A stretch of DNA of 64,000 nt from Verticillium longisporum (lineage: Eukaryota > Ascomycota > Sordariomycetes > Glomerellales > Plectosphaerellaceae): contig JAETXT010000002.1 in the NCBI GenBank assembly GCA_019188255.1, positions 2,914,001-2,978,000 of the forward strand. The letters run 5' to 3'. Position numbers and translations under genes: made by a program. Positions 1 through 11,900 of this stretch are shown here, one piece after another; positions within the stretch are counted from its first letter, which is position 1; each line of letters begins with the position of its first letter. The notes under the pieces were generated by a model that was not told the DNA's origin, ran no database searches, and saw only the letters and a program-made list of their open reading frames with translations.

Positions 1-258
1 TACTAGGCATCTGTGACAGCTCCGTCTACCTTGCGCCCCCGTGAAAGTCGTTCCTCCCCCGCGAAGCTTGACCTCCGGCCGTTCGCCGTTTGACCCTCAG
101 GATCGCCTCCATTCGCCGCCTTGGGAATCCCCCGTGTCATTCGTCCCCCCCTTTCAGAGCCCTCCCCGCCTTCGGCCAGGCACCTCCCATCGCCCAATTC
201 TGAGAGCGACCGTCTTCGCTGGCCCGCTGGCTGGCTGGCTGGCCTGCTGTAGAGGACG
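1..258. other. Left edge, no gene seen
   Basis: This stretch is upstream of the F-box gene. It contains a short GGCT microsatellite near 225-245. The overlapping open frames on both strands have low-complexity, Arg/Pro-rich translations and resemble no family I recognise, so I treat it as promoter and 5' leader. Confidence 0.5.
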
Positions 259-1961
259 ATGGATGCAGCCGAGCCCCAAGCCTGGCAGGCCTCCTCGTCG
301 AAGTCGCCTCGTTTCGACGCCAGTCTTGAAAATGGTGTGTCATGATCTCCACCACACTCCTCTCCCTTGATGTCATTTCCCTGCTGGTTTTTCCGTGGAC
401 CCTTACGAAAGCAAGGCATTCACTAACATGGGGCCATAGAAGAAGATCATGGTCCTTCCGAGACGACCTGCCATCTTCTGTCACTACCTGCCGAGCTCCT
501 CGACGCCATTCTTTCCCATCTCTCGCCAATAGAGCTCGCCCTCGTCGCCGGTACCTGTCGACACATCCACCTCCACGCCACCGCCGACAGACAATGGCTG
601 CCTCGCGTCCAGGCCAACGTTCCCGGCCTCGTCATCTCCTCACCATACCCGTGTCGTACCTTCCGAGAGCTCTATGGCGCACATGACCCTCACTGGTTCC
701 TCCCCAAGTACAAAATCTGGTTCTGCGACCGCAACCTCATGGGCAAGATCATCGTCGTCCGCTATGATCCTCGCCGTGGCTGCATCGAAGGCTACCAGCT
801 GCTCGCCGTCAGCCGTCGCTATGCGTCGTTTCAGCCTTGGCCAGCCAACAGCGACGTCGTCATTCATGACTTTCGGCCGCAGGTCAAGCTACACCTTGAC
901 AAACCAGTCCTTCAGTTCCATGTCGGCGACGACCTCGGCATCCCCGCTGCGTTAATACCCAGCGTCACGTCCAAGTTCCAGGCCGAGACGCCCATGATGC
1001 TGGACAACCGCCCAGGTTACGTCTTCAGCAACCTCTCCCTCGCACGTCCCGTCAATGACGACGTGGCGACCGAAGCCCTTTCCAAAGCCTTTCCGTACGA
1101 TTGCATCTGGCCCCCAAGGCCCATACCTGCAGAACACCGGGTTGCAGGCTTTGCCGCGGTGCCGACGGCCGTGGAGGCGCTCAATGAGAGGCCGCAGTCT
1201 CGGGCTGAGGCCTCGGATCGCGCCTTCCGCATACGGCAGTGGATGGATATGGCCAACTATGTCGGCTCCGACAGCCTACCGCCCATAGCGGTCATGCCGC
1301 CCCGTGGGCCTCCGCTCGGACCCCACATTGGCGAGGAGATCAATACGTATTCGACCCTGGACCCGGCCCTGTACACACCCACGGCACACAAGCCGTGGCG
1401 CGGCATCTGGGTCGGTGACTATAGTGGGCACGGGTGCGAGTTTCTTTTGATCAACCAGCCCGACGACAAGGACGCGACGGACGAAGAGCTCGGGCTCGCG
1501 AGGAACGCCTCGGAGAGTGATGAGGATTGGGCGAAGCGACAGCTCGAGGCCAGGGTGTACCGCGGCAGGCTTGAAGCCATCAAGTTGACGGGAGACGCGA
1601 ATGTGCCCCGCGGCGAGTACACCTTTATCGCTGAAGACCTGGGTCCCGAGGGGTTTGCCGGTGCCGCGACGGAGGAACCCTTTGTCGGAGCGCGCATCGT
1701 CAAGAGCAGGGGGCACGTGGCGAATACAGGGTACTTTAGCGGTATGTTCTCACGGCTGCGCATCTCACTGCTGCACATGTCACCCTACTGCATGCACATC
1801 GGCCGGGGTACGTGATTCGCTGACGTGCTCAAACAGACAAGTACATCCCTTCACAGCTGTTTTTGATATCACCGAATAAGCTGGCGCAATTTTGGGTGGA
1901 CTTTGGGCACATAAGCTATTTCGAGCGCGTCGACATTGACAGTCTGTTGACTGTATCATGA
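259..1961 (+). CDS. F-box protein, FBXO31-like
   Basis: Three exons, 259-334, 440-1741 and 1837-1961, joined in phase, give about 500 residues. Both introns are GT..AG (105 and 95 bases). An F-box lies at about residues 38-80 (starts LPAELLDAILSHLSPIELAL). The C-terminal half holds a beta-barrel-type block with GIWVGDYSGHGCEFLL, then GDANVPRGEYTF and later RGHVANTGYF, which I recognise from the FBXO31 family. Such proteins are substrate receptors of SCF (Skp1-Cullin-F-box) ubiquitin ligases: the F-box binds Skp1 and the barrel selects the substrate. The start at 259 is the only ATG giving an in-phase first exon. The last exon ends in a short conserved-looking tail (FWVDFGHISYFERV). No lesions seen. 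The substrate cannot be inferred. Confidence 0.82.
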
Positions 1962-2281
1962 GCATGAATGAGAGAGGCAGGGCGGCCCCTCAGGTTACGA
2001 AGAAACAAAAAGTACATGGCTTCACGGCAAAATGGGCATACAATTTTTTACCTCAGGGTAGGCGACTTGATTTTTTACAGAAGCCTGCTAGCTACCCTCT
2101 GTGACTATCTACTTTGCGTGTTTTCCCTTTTCCTCCCATCACGATTGTCCTTGTTGTTCTCACACATGTGTCTCTCACGTAGTTTGTTACGTGTTTCTTA
2201 CCCGGTTAGCTTGACTTACCGCATCGTCCTCGACCATGAAGTCAGGCCATGAAGTCAGACCCGAGTTTCTTTTGGTCTAAT
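1962..2281. other. Convergent 3' intergenic region
   Basis: About 320 bases between two convergent genes. It is T-rich in the middle, as expected of overlapping 3' UTRs. I see no open frame worth calling. Confidence 0.5.
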
Positions 2282-2497
2282 TTAGCCACGGCGACCACAG
2301 GCTCCGCAGATCATGCCGCCGTACTCGTTGCGGTACCCGCAGACGCAGGTCCAGGGGTTATCAGCATTGACGGGCTTGGGAGCCTCAACGGCCTTGACAG
2401 GAACGGGCTTGCCGTTGACGTTGGTGTTGGTGTTGGTGCTAGCATTGACCATGGCGGTGCCGTTGGTGTTGATGATGAGGTTGGTAAGGTTGCACAT
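2282..2497 (-). CDS. Small RanBP2-like zinc-finger protein, 71 aa
   Basis: Single exon of 72 codons with stop. The N-terminal 45 residues are rich in Asn, Thr and Val (a run TNTNTNVNGK). The C-terminus is one finger, WTCVCGYRNEYGGMICGACG, ending GRRG. The W-x-C...N...C-x2-C layout resembles RanBP2/NZF fingers, which bind ubiquitin or RNA, but the first pair is C-x-C instead of C-x2-C. A TTATAA element at 2613-2618 lies about 115 bases upstream on this strand and could be the TATA box. The frame is open further upstream, but that part has no coding character, so I chose the ATG at 2497. Function unknown. Confidence 0.6.
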   Translation of the reverse strand: MCNLTNLIINTNGTAMVNASTNTNTNVNGKPVPVKAVEAPKPVNADNPWTCVCGYRNEYGGMICGACGRRG

Positions 2498-4377
2498 GTT
2501 GGCTTTCCCTTTTGTGTGAGTGCTTGTTTTGTGTGTGAGTGTGGTATCTTGTCTTGTTTGCTTGTGTTGGCTTGATGAGGAAAGGAAGAGAGGACATGTT
2601 GCGCGCTTCGCCTTATAAGCAGATGTGCACAACGTCGTGTCACCGTTGCTGCGCTCGGCGCATGGCGCTGGTGCGAGATGAGGAGGTTGTGAGGATGGAC
2701 CATGGTCGTTCTTCGCGGATATGGTCTTCAGACATGGCTGTTGATATGGGTTGTGATGGAGGAATCTGAAAGGCGCGTCAGTGATCTTGATGAGGCGTGT
2801 TGATTCGTGGGGGGCGGGCTTGCGGTACAAGGTCAATAGCTTCGTGGACAACTTTCCCCAGACTGCAATCTCCCCTCGAGCGTCGGTGTTCGTGTATGAT
2901 GTTGCTGGTTTGGCAGCAGCCTCTCTCCATTGTCGTGTAACAATTTTCAGACTGAAGATTCATTGATGGGAGGGCCAATGACGCTGTGCTCGGCCATCCC
3001 TCCCGCACAAACTCATCCTGCCAGCTCACCGGCTGTCGACGAGGACAGGCCCGGGACGCTCCGCTACGGCGCCTAACACCAGACTCGGAATCAACATCTT
3101 TCACGCAAAAATGAAGCTGGCAAATCAAGAATGAAATTAAAGGCTTTGTTCGCGCAGCACGCCGCAGGCATCACACCAACAGCCACGCCCAGGCGGTGCT
3201 GCGCGCTGCACAAAGAAGGGCACAAAGGGGCTGGACACGTTCCCTTCACGTTGCGATATAAGTTGGCAATTCACCCCCATTGTGCGTAACATAATCGAGG
3301 TAAAATCGTACCGTCACAGTTTACATGTACTGATCACCTTGTACAGCTTCCAATTGCTTCTTCGTTTCATCGCTGTTCTGTTCGCATCTACGGCACCCAC
3401 GACCATGACGTCCCATCGCAACCTCGAGGCCATCGTGGCAGTCCGCGGCCGGAACAGCCTCGGTCGCCGGCTCCTTCACTTCTGGCAAGACGAGCCATCT
3501 AGAAAATGGTACTTTTGTCGTTCTCTCCCGGCGGTAGCCCCCACGCAGACGACCGCTACGAGCCGACATCATGGCGAGTTTGACCTCTTGAGCCTTTCTG
3601 AGACGGGCGCCACGATGCGTTACGCCCAAGCCAATGGCGATGGAAAAATTGACACTGCCAACTCCGATGACCAAGTTGACAGCAACTTTGTCGCGCAAAA
3701 GTTGCATCGAAAGGCGGATGCCGTGTTTCTCGGCAGGGTGGAACGGCCAATCGTCGTGATGCAGTTTAACAAGGGGAGGGACGTTATGTCCCGCCCACGT
3801 CCGAATCAAGCAAAGCATGCCGTACAATCCCCAACGACAGTTCGCTTGATAAGAGACAGCACCGTCGAAAAGCTCGTCCATGGGAGTAACGGGTCTGTCG
3901 CCAGATTCCTGCGCATGCCCGAGTCGAATTCGTGGGTCAAGCTGGCGCGATACCGAAGCTTCTGCACGCCAGCGCCGATGCGTTCTGTTTCGCAAAGGCC
4001 AGAGTGTTGGACGTTACTGGAAGGAGCGCTAAGGTTGTGGCATGCGCCCGATAGAGGGGCGCTCGCGAGGTCGCGGTGTCGAAGAACGCAGCATCCGGGG
4101 CGAGACGTTGATCCTGCCCAGTCCGTGGCGGCTTTGTCTGACCAGAGATTCAGTCCCGGATCAGTCGTCTTGAGTCGCTCAACATGTCTTCCTCGACTTG
4201 TGGTCTGGGAGATTGTCGTTTTCAAGCCTGTGCCCGGCTTCTCAGAGTACCTCCACATCATACTGCAGTGGACAAGATCCCTTGCTGGAGGCTGGACGGT
4301 GAACGGCATCTGTGTACCGCTTCAATAGTAGACTGTTCCTCGAGGCATGTGTAGTCGTCGCTTCTTTGTCTCATGAA
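2498..4377. other. 1.9 kb intergenic region with uncertain open frames
   Basis: It contains the promoter of the zinc-finger gene. At 3282-4328 there is a 348-codon open frame on the plus strand, and at 3321-3995 a 224-codon frame on the minus strand. Neither matches a family I know. The minus frame has a faint resemblance to fungal rhodopsin-like (SAT4/Pth11 type) receptors, namely a HHDDW motif followed by a hydrophobic stretch and GLG. I do not call a gene here. Confidence 0.4.
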
Positions 4378-6267
4378 TCATAAATCATTGCTGTGGTTGA
4401 AGTGCCTGTCCAGTATTAGTAATCCGCCGTCATGGACACTCCCGTTGATTGAACTTACATTGGCGAACCTGCTCCGCGACCGGATCCGTTGTCCGAAAAA
4501 CACCAACGCCCACGGTATAACCGTCAACGCCGTGGCGATGCCGCCCAGCAACGCACCAGCCCGCGCCTCCCCCAGATTCGTGAACAACGCCCCCGTGACC
4601 AGCGGGAACGCACCCCCTAGCAGATTCCGGCAGAACGACTGCGCGGCGAGCGCCGACGAGGCGTACATGTGGTAAATGTCGGCAAAGTAGTTAAAAGTGG
4701 CGAGGTAGACAGAGTAGATGCCCCAGGTTGCGAGCCCGATGCCGAAAGCAGGCGCGATCCAGTGCGCGTCGGAGCCGACGGTGAAGCCAAAGAGGAACAG
4801 GCCGACCGGCAGGAAAGTCGCGGTGAGGCAGGTGAAATAAAGCCGCGACTCGGGGGCCTCGGCTGGGAAGCGCCGCCTCATGAGGAGCCAGAACGCGGAA
4901 TGCGTCTCGACAGGGCTGTCGGTTCGCCATTGGGGCAGGGCCAGCAGGCGATCCTGGTAGATGCTGACGATGGTGCCGACGCAAGCACCGACAATCATGG
5001 AGCCGAAAAAGTACCCCGATTGTTCCATGTTCAAGCCGCGTACGCGGGAAAACGCCAGCGGGATGGTGCCAAAGGTGCAGTAGAGCACCGCCCAGGCAAA
5101 GGCACACCAGAGGGAGAAGAAGAAGACGACAGGTTCGGCGACTAGTAGGTGGAACGGTCGAATCATCGATGTTTTCATCAGCTGCGCCAGAGAAGCGCGC
5201 TCTTCGTCCTCCTTCACGAGCCAGCGCAGGCGGACTGTTGTTGTTATTGTTCGAGAAGGCTGGTCGGCGGCTGTCCACTGGCAAGAGGCAAGCTTTTCGT
5301 CACTGCCCGACGTCGTCATGTCGCTACTGTCGCTCAGAATTTCGGGTTCCTCGAAATGACAACCGTAGACGCCGGCATCCTCCAGTGCTTCGTACCATTC
5401 GTTGAGGACCTTGGCCTTGCGCGACAGCAGGACAGACCCACGACTCTCGTCTAGAAAGAAGACGATCAAGACGACCAGCACGGCGTCTACAATGACTTGG
5501 TGCCAAAATACCCACTTCCAGGCAAGAGTCTTATTCCCGATCCTGCTCATCATAACGGCGGCAAGGAGGGGCCCAGCACCAGTGCCAGCCAGGACCGAGC
5601 CGCTGAAGAGGGCCATCGGGGTATTGCGCGTATCCTTGGTCCACATGTCGGCAATGATGCCCCCAATGACGGAGCTGAAGACGGCTCCTCCGATGCCCAC
5701 GAAAAGGCGGGCGATCAGCATGCCAGCCAGGTTGGGCATGACTGAACAGACGGCCTGGAAAGCAACATAGGTTATGCCCGAGGGAACAAGCACGATTCTT
5801 CTGCCGTAGATTTCCGAGATGGGAGCTAGTACCATTGGTGAGAGGGCAAAGCCGATGCAAAACGTTGTGATGCCGGCGATCATGGCAATGTTGGACGAGC
5901 CAAGGTCCTCTGCCATGGCCGCTACGGGAGGAGAGTACGAGCCGGATGTGTATGCCGTAAGAAAAGTCGCCGCACAAGACAGGGCCAGCACGAGATGCTT
6001 ACGATGCTGGGGCCATTGCAATGGTGAGCCGAACTTGGAGTCGTCGGGACATGGTGGCAGGTTTTGCTGCGCGTCCACGTCAATATCGGCGAACCGTATA
6101 TCGGCGAACCGTATACTAGGCAAAAGGGTGTCAAAGCTGAGATATCGGTAGGTGATGGGTGTGTTGGCGTTAAGGGCCAAAGGCGCTGTGGGTTGTCGGT
6201 TCTCGCCCAGGTCTTCTTGTGTTGAGGGCCTGCCCTTGGACCAAGGCGCATCGATATCGCCCTGCAT
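4378..6267 (-). CDS. MFS transporter, DHA1 (drug/polyamine:H+ antiporter) type
   Basis: Single exon, 629 residues, with a cytosolic N-terminus of about 85 residues and then roughly 12 membrane segments. The MFS loop 2-3 motif appears as PISEIYGRRIV, and the preceding TM1-2 region (YTSGSYSPPVAAMAEDLG) is typical of the DHA1 family, which exports drugs, polyamines or toxic metabolites across the plasma membrane. A long central loop (about residues 285-355) is acidic and Ser/Thr-rich. The C-terminal half contains LGGAFPLVTGALFTNLG, also typical. Near the N-terminus five residues (RFADI) are duplicated because of a 15-base tandem repeat at about 6083-6113. The start is the first ATG of the frame; a later one is possible. 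Substrate unknown. Confidence 0.85.
   Translation of the reverse strand: MQGDIDAPWSKGRPSTQEDLGENRQPTAPLALNANTPITYRYLSFDTLLPSIRFADIRFADIDVDAQQNLPPCPDDSKFGSPLQWPQHRKHLVLALSCAATFLTAYTSGSYSPPVAAMAEDLGSSNIAMIAGITTFCIGFALSPMVLAPISEIYGRRIVLVPSGITYVAFQAVCSVMPNLAGMLIARLFVGIGGAVFSSVIGGIIADMWTKDTRNTPMALFSGSVLAGTGAGPLLAAVMMSRIGNKTLAWKWVFWHQVIVDAVLVVLIVFFLDESRGSVLLSRKAKVLNEWYEALEDAGVYGCHFEEPEILSDSSDMTTSGSDEKLASCQWTAADQPSRTITTTVRLRWLVKEDEERASLAQLMKTSMIRPFHLLVAEPVVFFFSLWCAFAWAVLYCTFGTIPLAFSRVRGLNMEQSGYFFGSMIVGACVGTIVSIYQDRLLALPQWRTDSPVETHSAFWLLMRRRFPAEAPESRLYFTCLTATFLPVGLFLFGFTVGSDAHWIAPAFGIGLATWGIYSVYLATFNYFADIYHMYASSALAAQSFCRNLLGGAFPLVTGALFTNLGEARAGALLGGIATALTVIPWALVFFGQRIRSRSRFANVSSINGSVHDGGLLILDRHFNHSNDL
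6083..6113. repeat. 15-base tandem duplication in the MFS gene
   Basis: Two adjacent copies of a 15-base unit (ATCGGCGAACCGTAT on the plus strand) give a duplicated RFADI pentapeptide in the cytosolic N-terminus of the transporter. The repeat keeps the frame. Confidence 0.85.
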
Positions 6268-7150
6268 GCTGTATAGGACGAGTGTTCACGCGTGACATTG
6301 AGAATGATCCCAAAGCATGGAAGCCGCCAGGTAGCGAAGAGATTCGTTCAGTGGAGTGCGCTGGAGGAGAAGTCCAGGGCGCGCCGGCCCGCAGTCGATG
6401 GGGGTCCTGGAGTAGATGAAATACTTTGACATGACGAGTTGAATCTGAGCGCCGAGAGGCTAACATTTGTTCGTGGTGGCCCGGTGTGGACGGGAATAAC
6501 AGGATTTGTGAGCTCGCTGCAGGGCTCCTACCACGGACGTTTACAGCACTGATGAAGACCCAGAGAGGGCGGTCAGGAGGTGGATCTGGCGGAGAAGCAA
6601 CAAGGATCATAGCCTATGTGGTGTCGCGATGGTGGACTGGGCACGTTGGAGATCGGGTATGCGTACAGCGGGTAGGCTTGCGTGCCTTGTTGTCATTTTC
6701 CCCGCCCCCTTCGTCATACGCGAGGGTCCTGCCTGTTACGGCGCGAGCCATCTTGTCGCTTTGCATCTCCAGGATATTTCCGGCTGCACTGCACAGCTCA
6801 GCCGCCCAGGAAAGTCCGTGGGGTAGAAAGAACCAAATGTCTGGGCCTTGTTGTATGGGGAAGGGCGGAGAACACTTATTGCCGTGTATTTCCGCCGTGG
6901 CCGACGTTCCGCAAATGGTTCCGGGATGTGAGACCTGACGACAGCTACATGGTATCATCAGTAAAGAAGCATCTTCACGAAGAGGTATCTGCCCTAGCGC
7001 GTGGCTGAAGAGAAATTGTGGTCAATTCTTTTCTCTCAATGCAGTCTGTTTCTTATGCTTCCAATGTATCATCTGACAGCCGTTCATCCCAAAGTCTCAG
7101 ATTCTCAACTCAAGTTTGCGAGTCAATAGCAAGCGCAGGCCGCCAGGCAC
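6268..7150. other. Intergenic region upstream of the MFS gene
   Basis: About 880 bases separating the MFS start from the 3' end of the next minus-strand gene. Open frames here are short and composition-driven. I see no gene or repeat. It presumably holds the MFS promoter. Confidence 0.5.
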
Positions 7151-8400
7151 CTATGTACGTGCGGAGACATCAGTTCCATTGCTTGGGAGCTCCACCGGGT
7201 ATTTCTGTTGGCCGTTGACAGGATGCGAATACTCGTCGTGGCTCGAAGCGGGAATGGGCGTCTCGTGGTATGCCCGGGGCTCCTGGATTCCGCCTGAGCC
7301 GTGCTGGCTGCCCTGATGGTGCAACTCGGCCAGAAAACCAGCAGCGGGGTCGGTCGCGTACCGTATGGGGTAATCATAAGGACCGCGCTGGGCGACTGTA
7401 TCCATGGCGGAAACAGGAGTGCCTGCAAAAGGCGGCTGGACGTCTTTGTTGCGATTTTCCTCGTTCCAGTTCCGCTGGCTGCTGACATAGTTTTGGCAAA
7501 GCTCAATGACTTCATTGTTAGCCTTTCTTCGTTTGTAGCAACGCTTGAGGCGAGGCACGACTATGGCCATCATAAAGAGAAAAAGCGCAAAGACACCGAC
7601 GGCAGCGATGATGATCACGACATGCTTGGTTTCGACCTTGTCCTTCGCCTCTGCAGCGGCAGCACTGGTGGCTGCAGGTGCAGCGACCGACCTAGAGGCA
7701 GGGGCAGTTGCAGTCTTGATAATGGTCTCAACGACAGTGGATACCTCATGCTCATCGGAGGTTCTAGCTTCAGTAGAGACATGAGTAGCTACAGTGGTCA
7801 GGATGCTTCTCCTATACTGAGCGCTGGTGCACGGACTCACAGGTATCCACGAGGGAAGTCACGGGCTGGTCGGTGACGGTGCCTTCGGTAACGGTTGTGG
7901 TCGTTGTGATCGTCCTTGGACCATCAACACTGTCAGGACGGTGCCACTCCAAGGTGGTGCTGGTGAAATAAAGAAGCGTGACTGTCTTGTCTCGGTCGCT
8001 AGAGGTTACAATGGCCGTGGGGTTGCCCCACTGCCAGTTGGGATCGGTAATGGTGAGCGGATAGTCAACGTCGTTGTCGTCGTCGGCATTCTGGCGCTTA
8101 AGGTTGCCCTGATGGTATTCGGAAATAGCGGCGGGCTTGAGAAACTCTGTGACAAGGGTGGTCTGCAGAAGCTTCCGCTGCCTGCCAGAGGCGATCACAG
8201 GGGTAGGCTGGCCACTCTGAGCGTGCTGATTGTCTTTGTTGCTCTCGACGATACGCTTCTGGTCGGAACTAAGGCAGGTCAGAAGCTAAATACCCAGAAA
8301 GAAGTGCGGAAGTTACACGAGATGACTCGTACCTCTGACTGTTACGCTGCAGAAGGCTTTCGTCCTTGGCAAGCGCACCGACTTGGTCTTGGTAGGCCAT
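7151..8400 (-). CDS. Ser/Thr-rich single-pass membrane protein (model incomplete)
   Basis: Exon 8333-8400 (starting MAYQDQVG) splices in phase over a 64-base intron to 7841-8268. The C-terminal part runs in another frame to the stop at 7151. A GTGAGT donor at 7840 with an acceptor ending at 7672 joins the frames, but it removes Ser/Thr-rich sequence that also looks coding, so this junction is uncertain. Order of parts: an ectodomain with ITDPNWQWGNPTAIV, a Thr/Ser-rich stalk, one membrane helix (HVVIIIAAVGVFALFLFMMA), basic residues (KRCYKRRK), and a cytosolic tail of about 110 residues. This layout resembles Mid2/Wsc-type cell-wall sensors, but the domain is not recognisable. The reading frame stays open upstream of 8400 without a clear signal peptide, so a 5' exon may be missing. 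Fungus-specific, function unknown. Confidence 0.5.
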
Positions 8401-8931
8401 TTTATCCAGCAGGCCCGCCAGAGTTTGGTGGTGACGACAAAGGGAGGAATGTGTGCGACCCTATGGAGAACAGTATTGGATGTGTTTACAAGGTGACGAG
8501 TGGTGCCGTCGTTGGGAAAGGCACAGAAAAGGGACGCACCAAACGCGATATCTGCGTCGAGGGTTGTATGCGGGAGGGAACGAGGCTGTGGGATCGATAC
8601 CACAAAGGTTGTTGCCCGTGTACAGGTAGTAGGGAAGAAAAAGACTGCATTCACCAAGGCATCTATCTACCTTCTGCTGTGTTGCCTGCAGAGGAGTTCA
8701 GGCAATGGCACGTGTGAATTGGGAAGGCACGGTTGAGCAGGAAGTCGCCATGCGAGGTTGGTGGGGGCTTCAAATGGGTTGTTTCCTCTGCGGGATTACT
8801 GCCACTGTCACTGTTCGATAGAGCAGAGCAAATACGAATTCAAAAGGAAACAAGAGCACTGAAAGACTAAGTCTTCCACCAAATCATGACCCCTAAAAGA
8901 GCCTTCTTCTCGTCGATTGCTGTGAGTCCCC
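8401..8931. other. Gap between two minus-strand genes
   Basis: About 530 bases between the 3' end of the ABC exporter gene and the modelled start of the membrane-protein gene. Minus-strand frames here (8313-8657, and an unstarted Cys-containing frame around 8670-8850) look partly coding and may be missing 5' exons of the membrane protein. I could not join them with confidence. Confidence 0.35.
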
Positions 8932-11900
8932 TTATGTTTGGATATCATCACCCAACCCCCCCTTCAACATCGGTCTTCCAACGCCAACCAACCTTGTAAA
9001 AGCCCCGTTTCGTCCCCTCAACTCCTCACAGGTCCCTTCCTCAACCACACTGCCGTCCTCCAATACCAAGATTCTCTCGGCGAGCTGCATCATCTCCCGA
9101 GCATGCGTCACAATGACAACCGCCATGCCAGATTCGCCCGCCTCGGATATCAGCCCTCGAATCGTCCCCTTCACCATCTCCGCCGTCTCAGCATCCAGCG
9201 CGCTCGTGGGTTCGTCCATCACCAGCAGCTTCGGCCGCCTCGCCAATGCTCGCGCGATACAGACCCTCTGGGCCTGCCCTCCCGAGAGAGTCTGTCCACC
9301 CTCGCCGATGAGGGTGCCGTAGCCTCCAGGCAACGAGATGACGAAATCGTGAATACCGGCTGCTCGCGCTGCATGATCGAGACTCGCCTGGCTGCGGAGC
9401 GGCGAAGCATCGGGCAGACCGTATGCAATGTTCTCGGCGATCGAGGCAGGGAAGAGGAAAGGGGCCTGGGGAACGAACGCCATGGCTGAGCGGAGGTGGT
9501 GTTGGTCAATGTCCCAGAAGGGCCTCCCGGCGAAGGTGAGCTGTGGGCGCTTCTCGAAGGAGACAAGGGTCGGAGGCGGCGGTGAGTAGATGCCCATGAG
9601 GAGAGATATCAGCGTGCTCTTGCCACAGCCCGAGGAACCGACTATGGCTGTGCAGGTGCTGGCCTTGATTTCGAGGGAGAGGTTGCGGAGGACCTGATGC
9701 GTGGGTCGAGATGGATATGTAAAGTTCAGATTGGCCATCTTGATCGGAAGGGGCGAGGCAAGCTTGCCGAGTCCGGTGTCGAGGTCTTCTTCGTCAGAGG
9801 AGTGTATTGGTAGACAGGCGTAGTATAGCATCTGCGCTGCTGTGGCTCGAGCGGCGGCCAGCTGAGGAATTGTTCCGAGAAGAGATCCCGCTTGGCCCAT
9901 GGTGAAGAGAACAAGGTTGGACACCTGCTGAATCTGCGCTGTCTCTGCCTCGTACGTGCCTACAAGTACCATGGCGTAGTAGAACACGAGAGCCAGCAGG
10001 AAAAAGTTGGCGGTTTGATACAGGCGGAAGAGAGGGCAGGTGTACGTCGCCCGCCGGATGCCGAGCTTGAAGGTGGACTCAGCCGACTTGTTATACTTCT
10101 TCGACATGTAAGCCTCGAGAGTCAAATTCTTGACGACGCGGATATTGTTAAATGTCTCGGCCAGCACGGCGCTCGTGTCTGCTGCGCCCTGGTTGCAGGT
10201 CGTCTCCCACTTTGTGCTTGTGGAAGAGAAGGCCTTGACAGTCGCCATGATGACCGGGCCACCGGACAGCGCAACCAAAGTCAGTTTCCACTGAACGAGC
10301 AGCGCCCAGATGAAAGCCGTAAGCACCATGAATGTGACGACGATGATGATGGGGGCAAAACGGCCGACGATGTTCCGCATCTCCTCAGCGTTCCTGTCCA
10401 TGCACTCCGTAATCCGACCAGCTGAGTGCTTGGGCTTATCGAACCACAATTTTGGCTGCTGTAGGATTCGCTTCAATGCCTCAATTCGCAGTGCATTGAC
10501 CCAGGCCTGACCTGAATACTCCATGAGGTATCTGCCCAACCAGGTGGAAAGTCCATCGATCGCTGCAACAGCCACCATGACGACGGCCCATTTCTGGCCG
10601 ACTGAGCGCTGTACGTGCTCATCCGCCCAGAAGGTCTCGAGGAGCCGGGTGAAGGCGAACGCGAAAAGAGGTCCGGAGACAGCGACGATGATGCAGAGAA
10701 TGATTCCCGACAGGAGCTTGAGGCGGTCCGGATTCGACAGTTGCGCCCAGACCGAGCGCGAGAGCGCGATGGAGGACGGGTTCGAATTCACAGTCTCTTG
10801 CGTATCTGCCATCACCATATTTGGACGAGCGGCGTCAGGTCCACGTTGGGTGTCGAAAGCCTTTTTGTCAGGTGGCAGAGGATGAGAAGTTTGCCGCCAT
10901 GATTGCCGACTGACAGGCGTGCCGGTCCGAAGATGTTGGATGTTCACTCCCGCCATCTGCACAAGGTCCAAGCTGTGCCTCCAAGAAGAGGTGGTATCAT
11001 CGTAGCCGCTACTACTCGGTCGCGCATGTACTTTTACCGCCCCCTTGCGGTTCTCGTCAAGTACAGACGCCTCTCCGTCTGCTACATGCCACGACAGATC
11101 TCGACTGTATCTCATTTGGCTCCGAGAATGGGCGTCCCAGATCCGTGTCGCTCTAAGTTCTGTTGCACGTGTGGTTCCATGTCCGAGAGAGAAAGGTCGT
11201 GACGAATGACCGGTATCTGGCCTCTCGAAGGCCTGGTCTAGTTCCCGCATGATCATCTTTCCCACAAAGGATGATTCCCTAGGATTCGATACTAACGGAC
11301 TGTCAAGATCGGCAAATGACTCCTGGAGAGGCAATGTCATGTCCGTCGAACCCTCACTTTCGATATCCTCGTCGTGCAAAGCAGAAAGAAGTGCGGCAAA
11401 GAAGCCACTCTCGTCGCCAGCGATATCTCTTCGGTAGCCTTCTTGTACGAGACGACTCTTGTCCATGACGAAGACATAGTCGTCGTCCTTGATCTGGGAG
11501 ACATCGTGCGTGATGATGATGGTCGTCTTGTCCTGGCGCCAGGCGCGGACAGCCTCCATAACGAGAGTCTTACTGACAAGATCAAGTCCGCTTGTAACCT
11601 CGTCGAGAATGAGGATAGGAGGGTCGCGCAGCCTGGCACGGGCGAGGGCGATGCGCTGCTTTTGGCCCCCACTGAGGCTGTAACCTCCTGTGCCAACCGG
11701 TGTATCGAGCCCCTGATGCATAGCGGCAATCGTTGACTGTAGAATGGCTGTGTCGCAGGCTGACCTGACCTCGTCGAGCGTGACATCGTCTGGAGATGGG
11801 TGGCCGAATGCCACATTACGGAAGAACGTCTCGTTGAACAACACGCTTGTTTGCTGGATCAGAGTAATATTCCTCCGGATCCATTCGTCATCGAGATCTT

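Noticed and set aside
7827..8717. 296-codon plus-strand frame
   Set aside because: It is the antisense of the membrane-protein gene. Its translation is Gly/Val-rich low complexity and it has no family.
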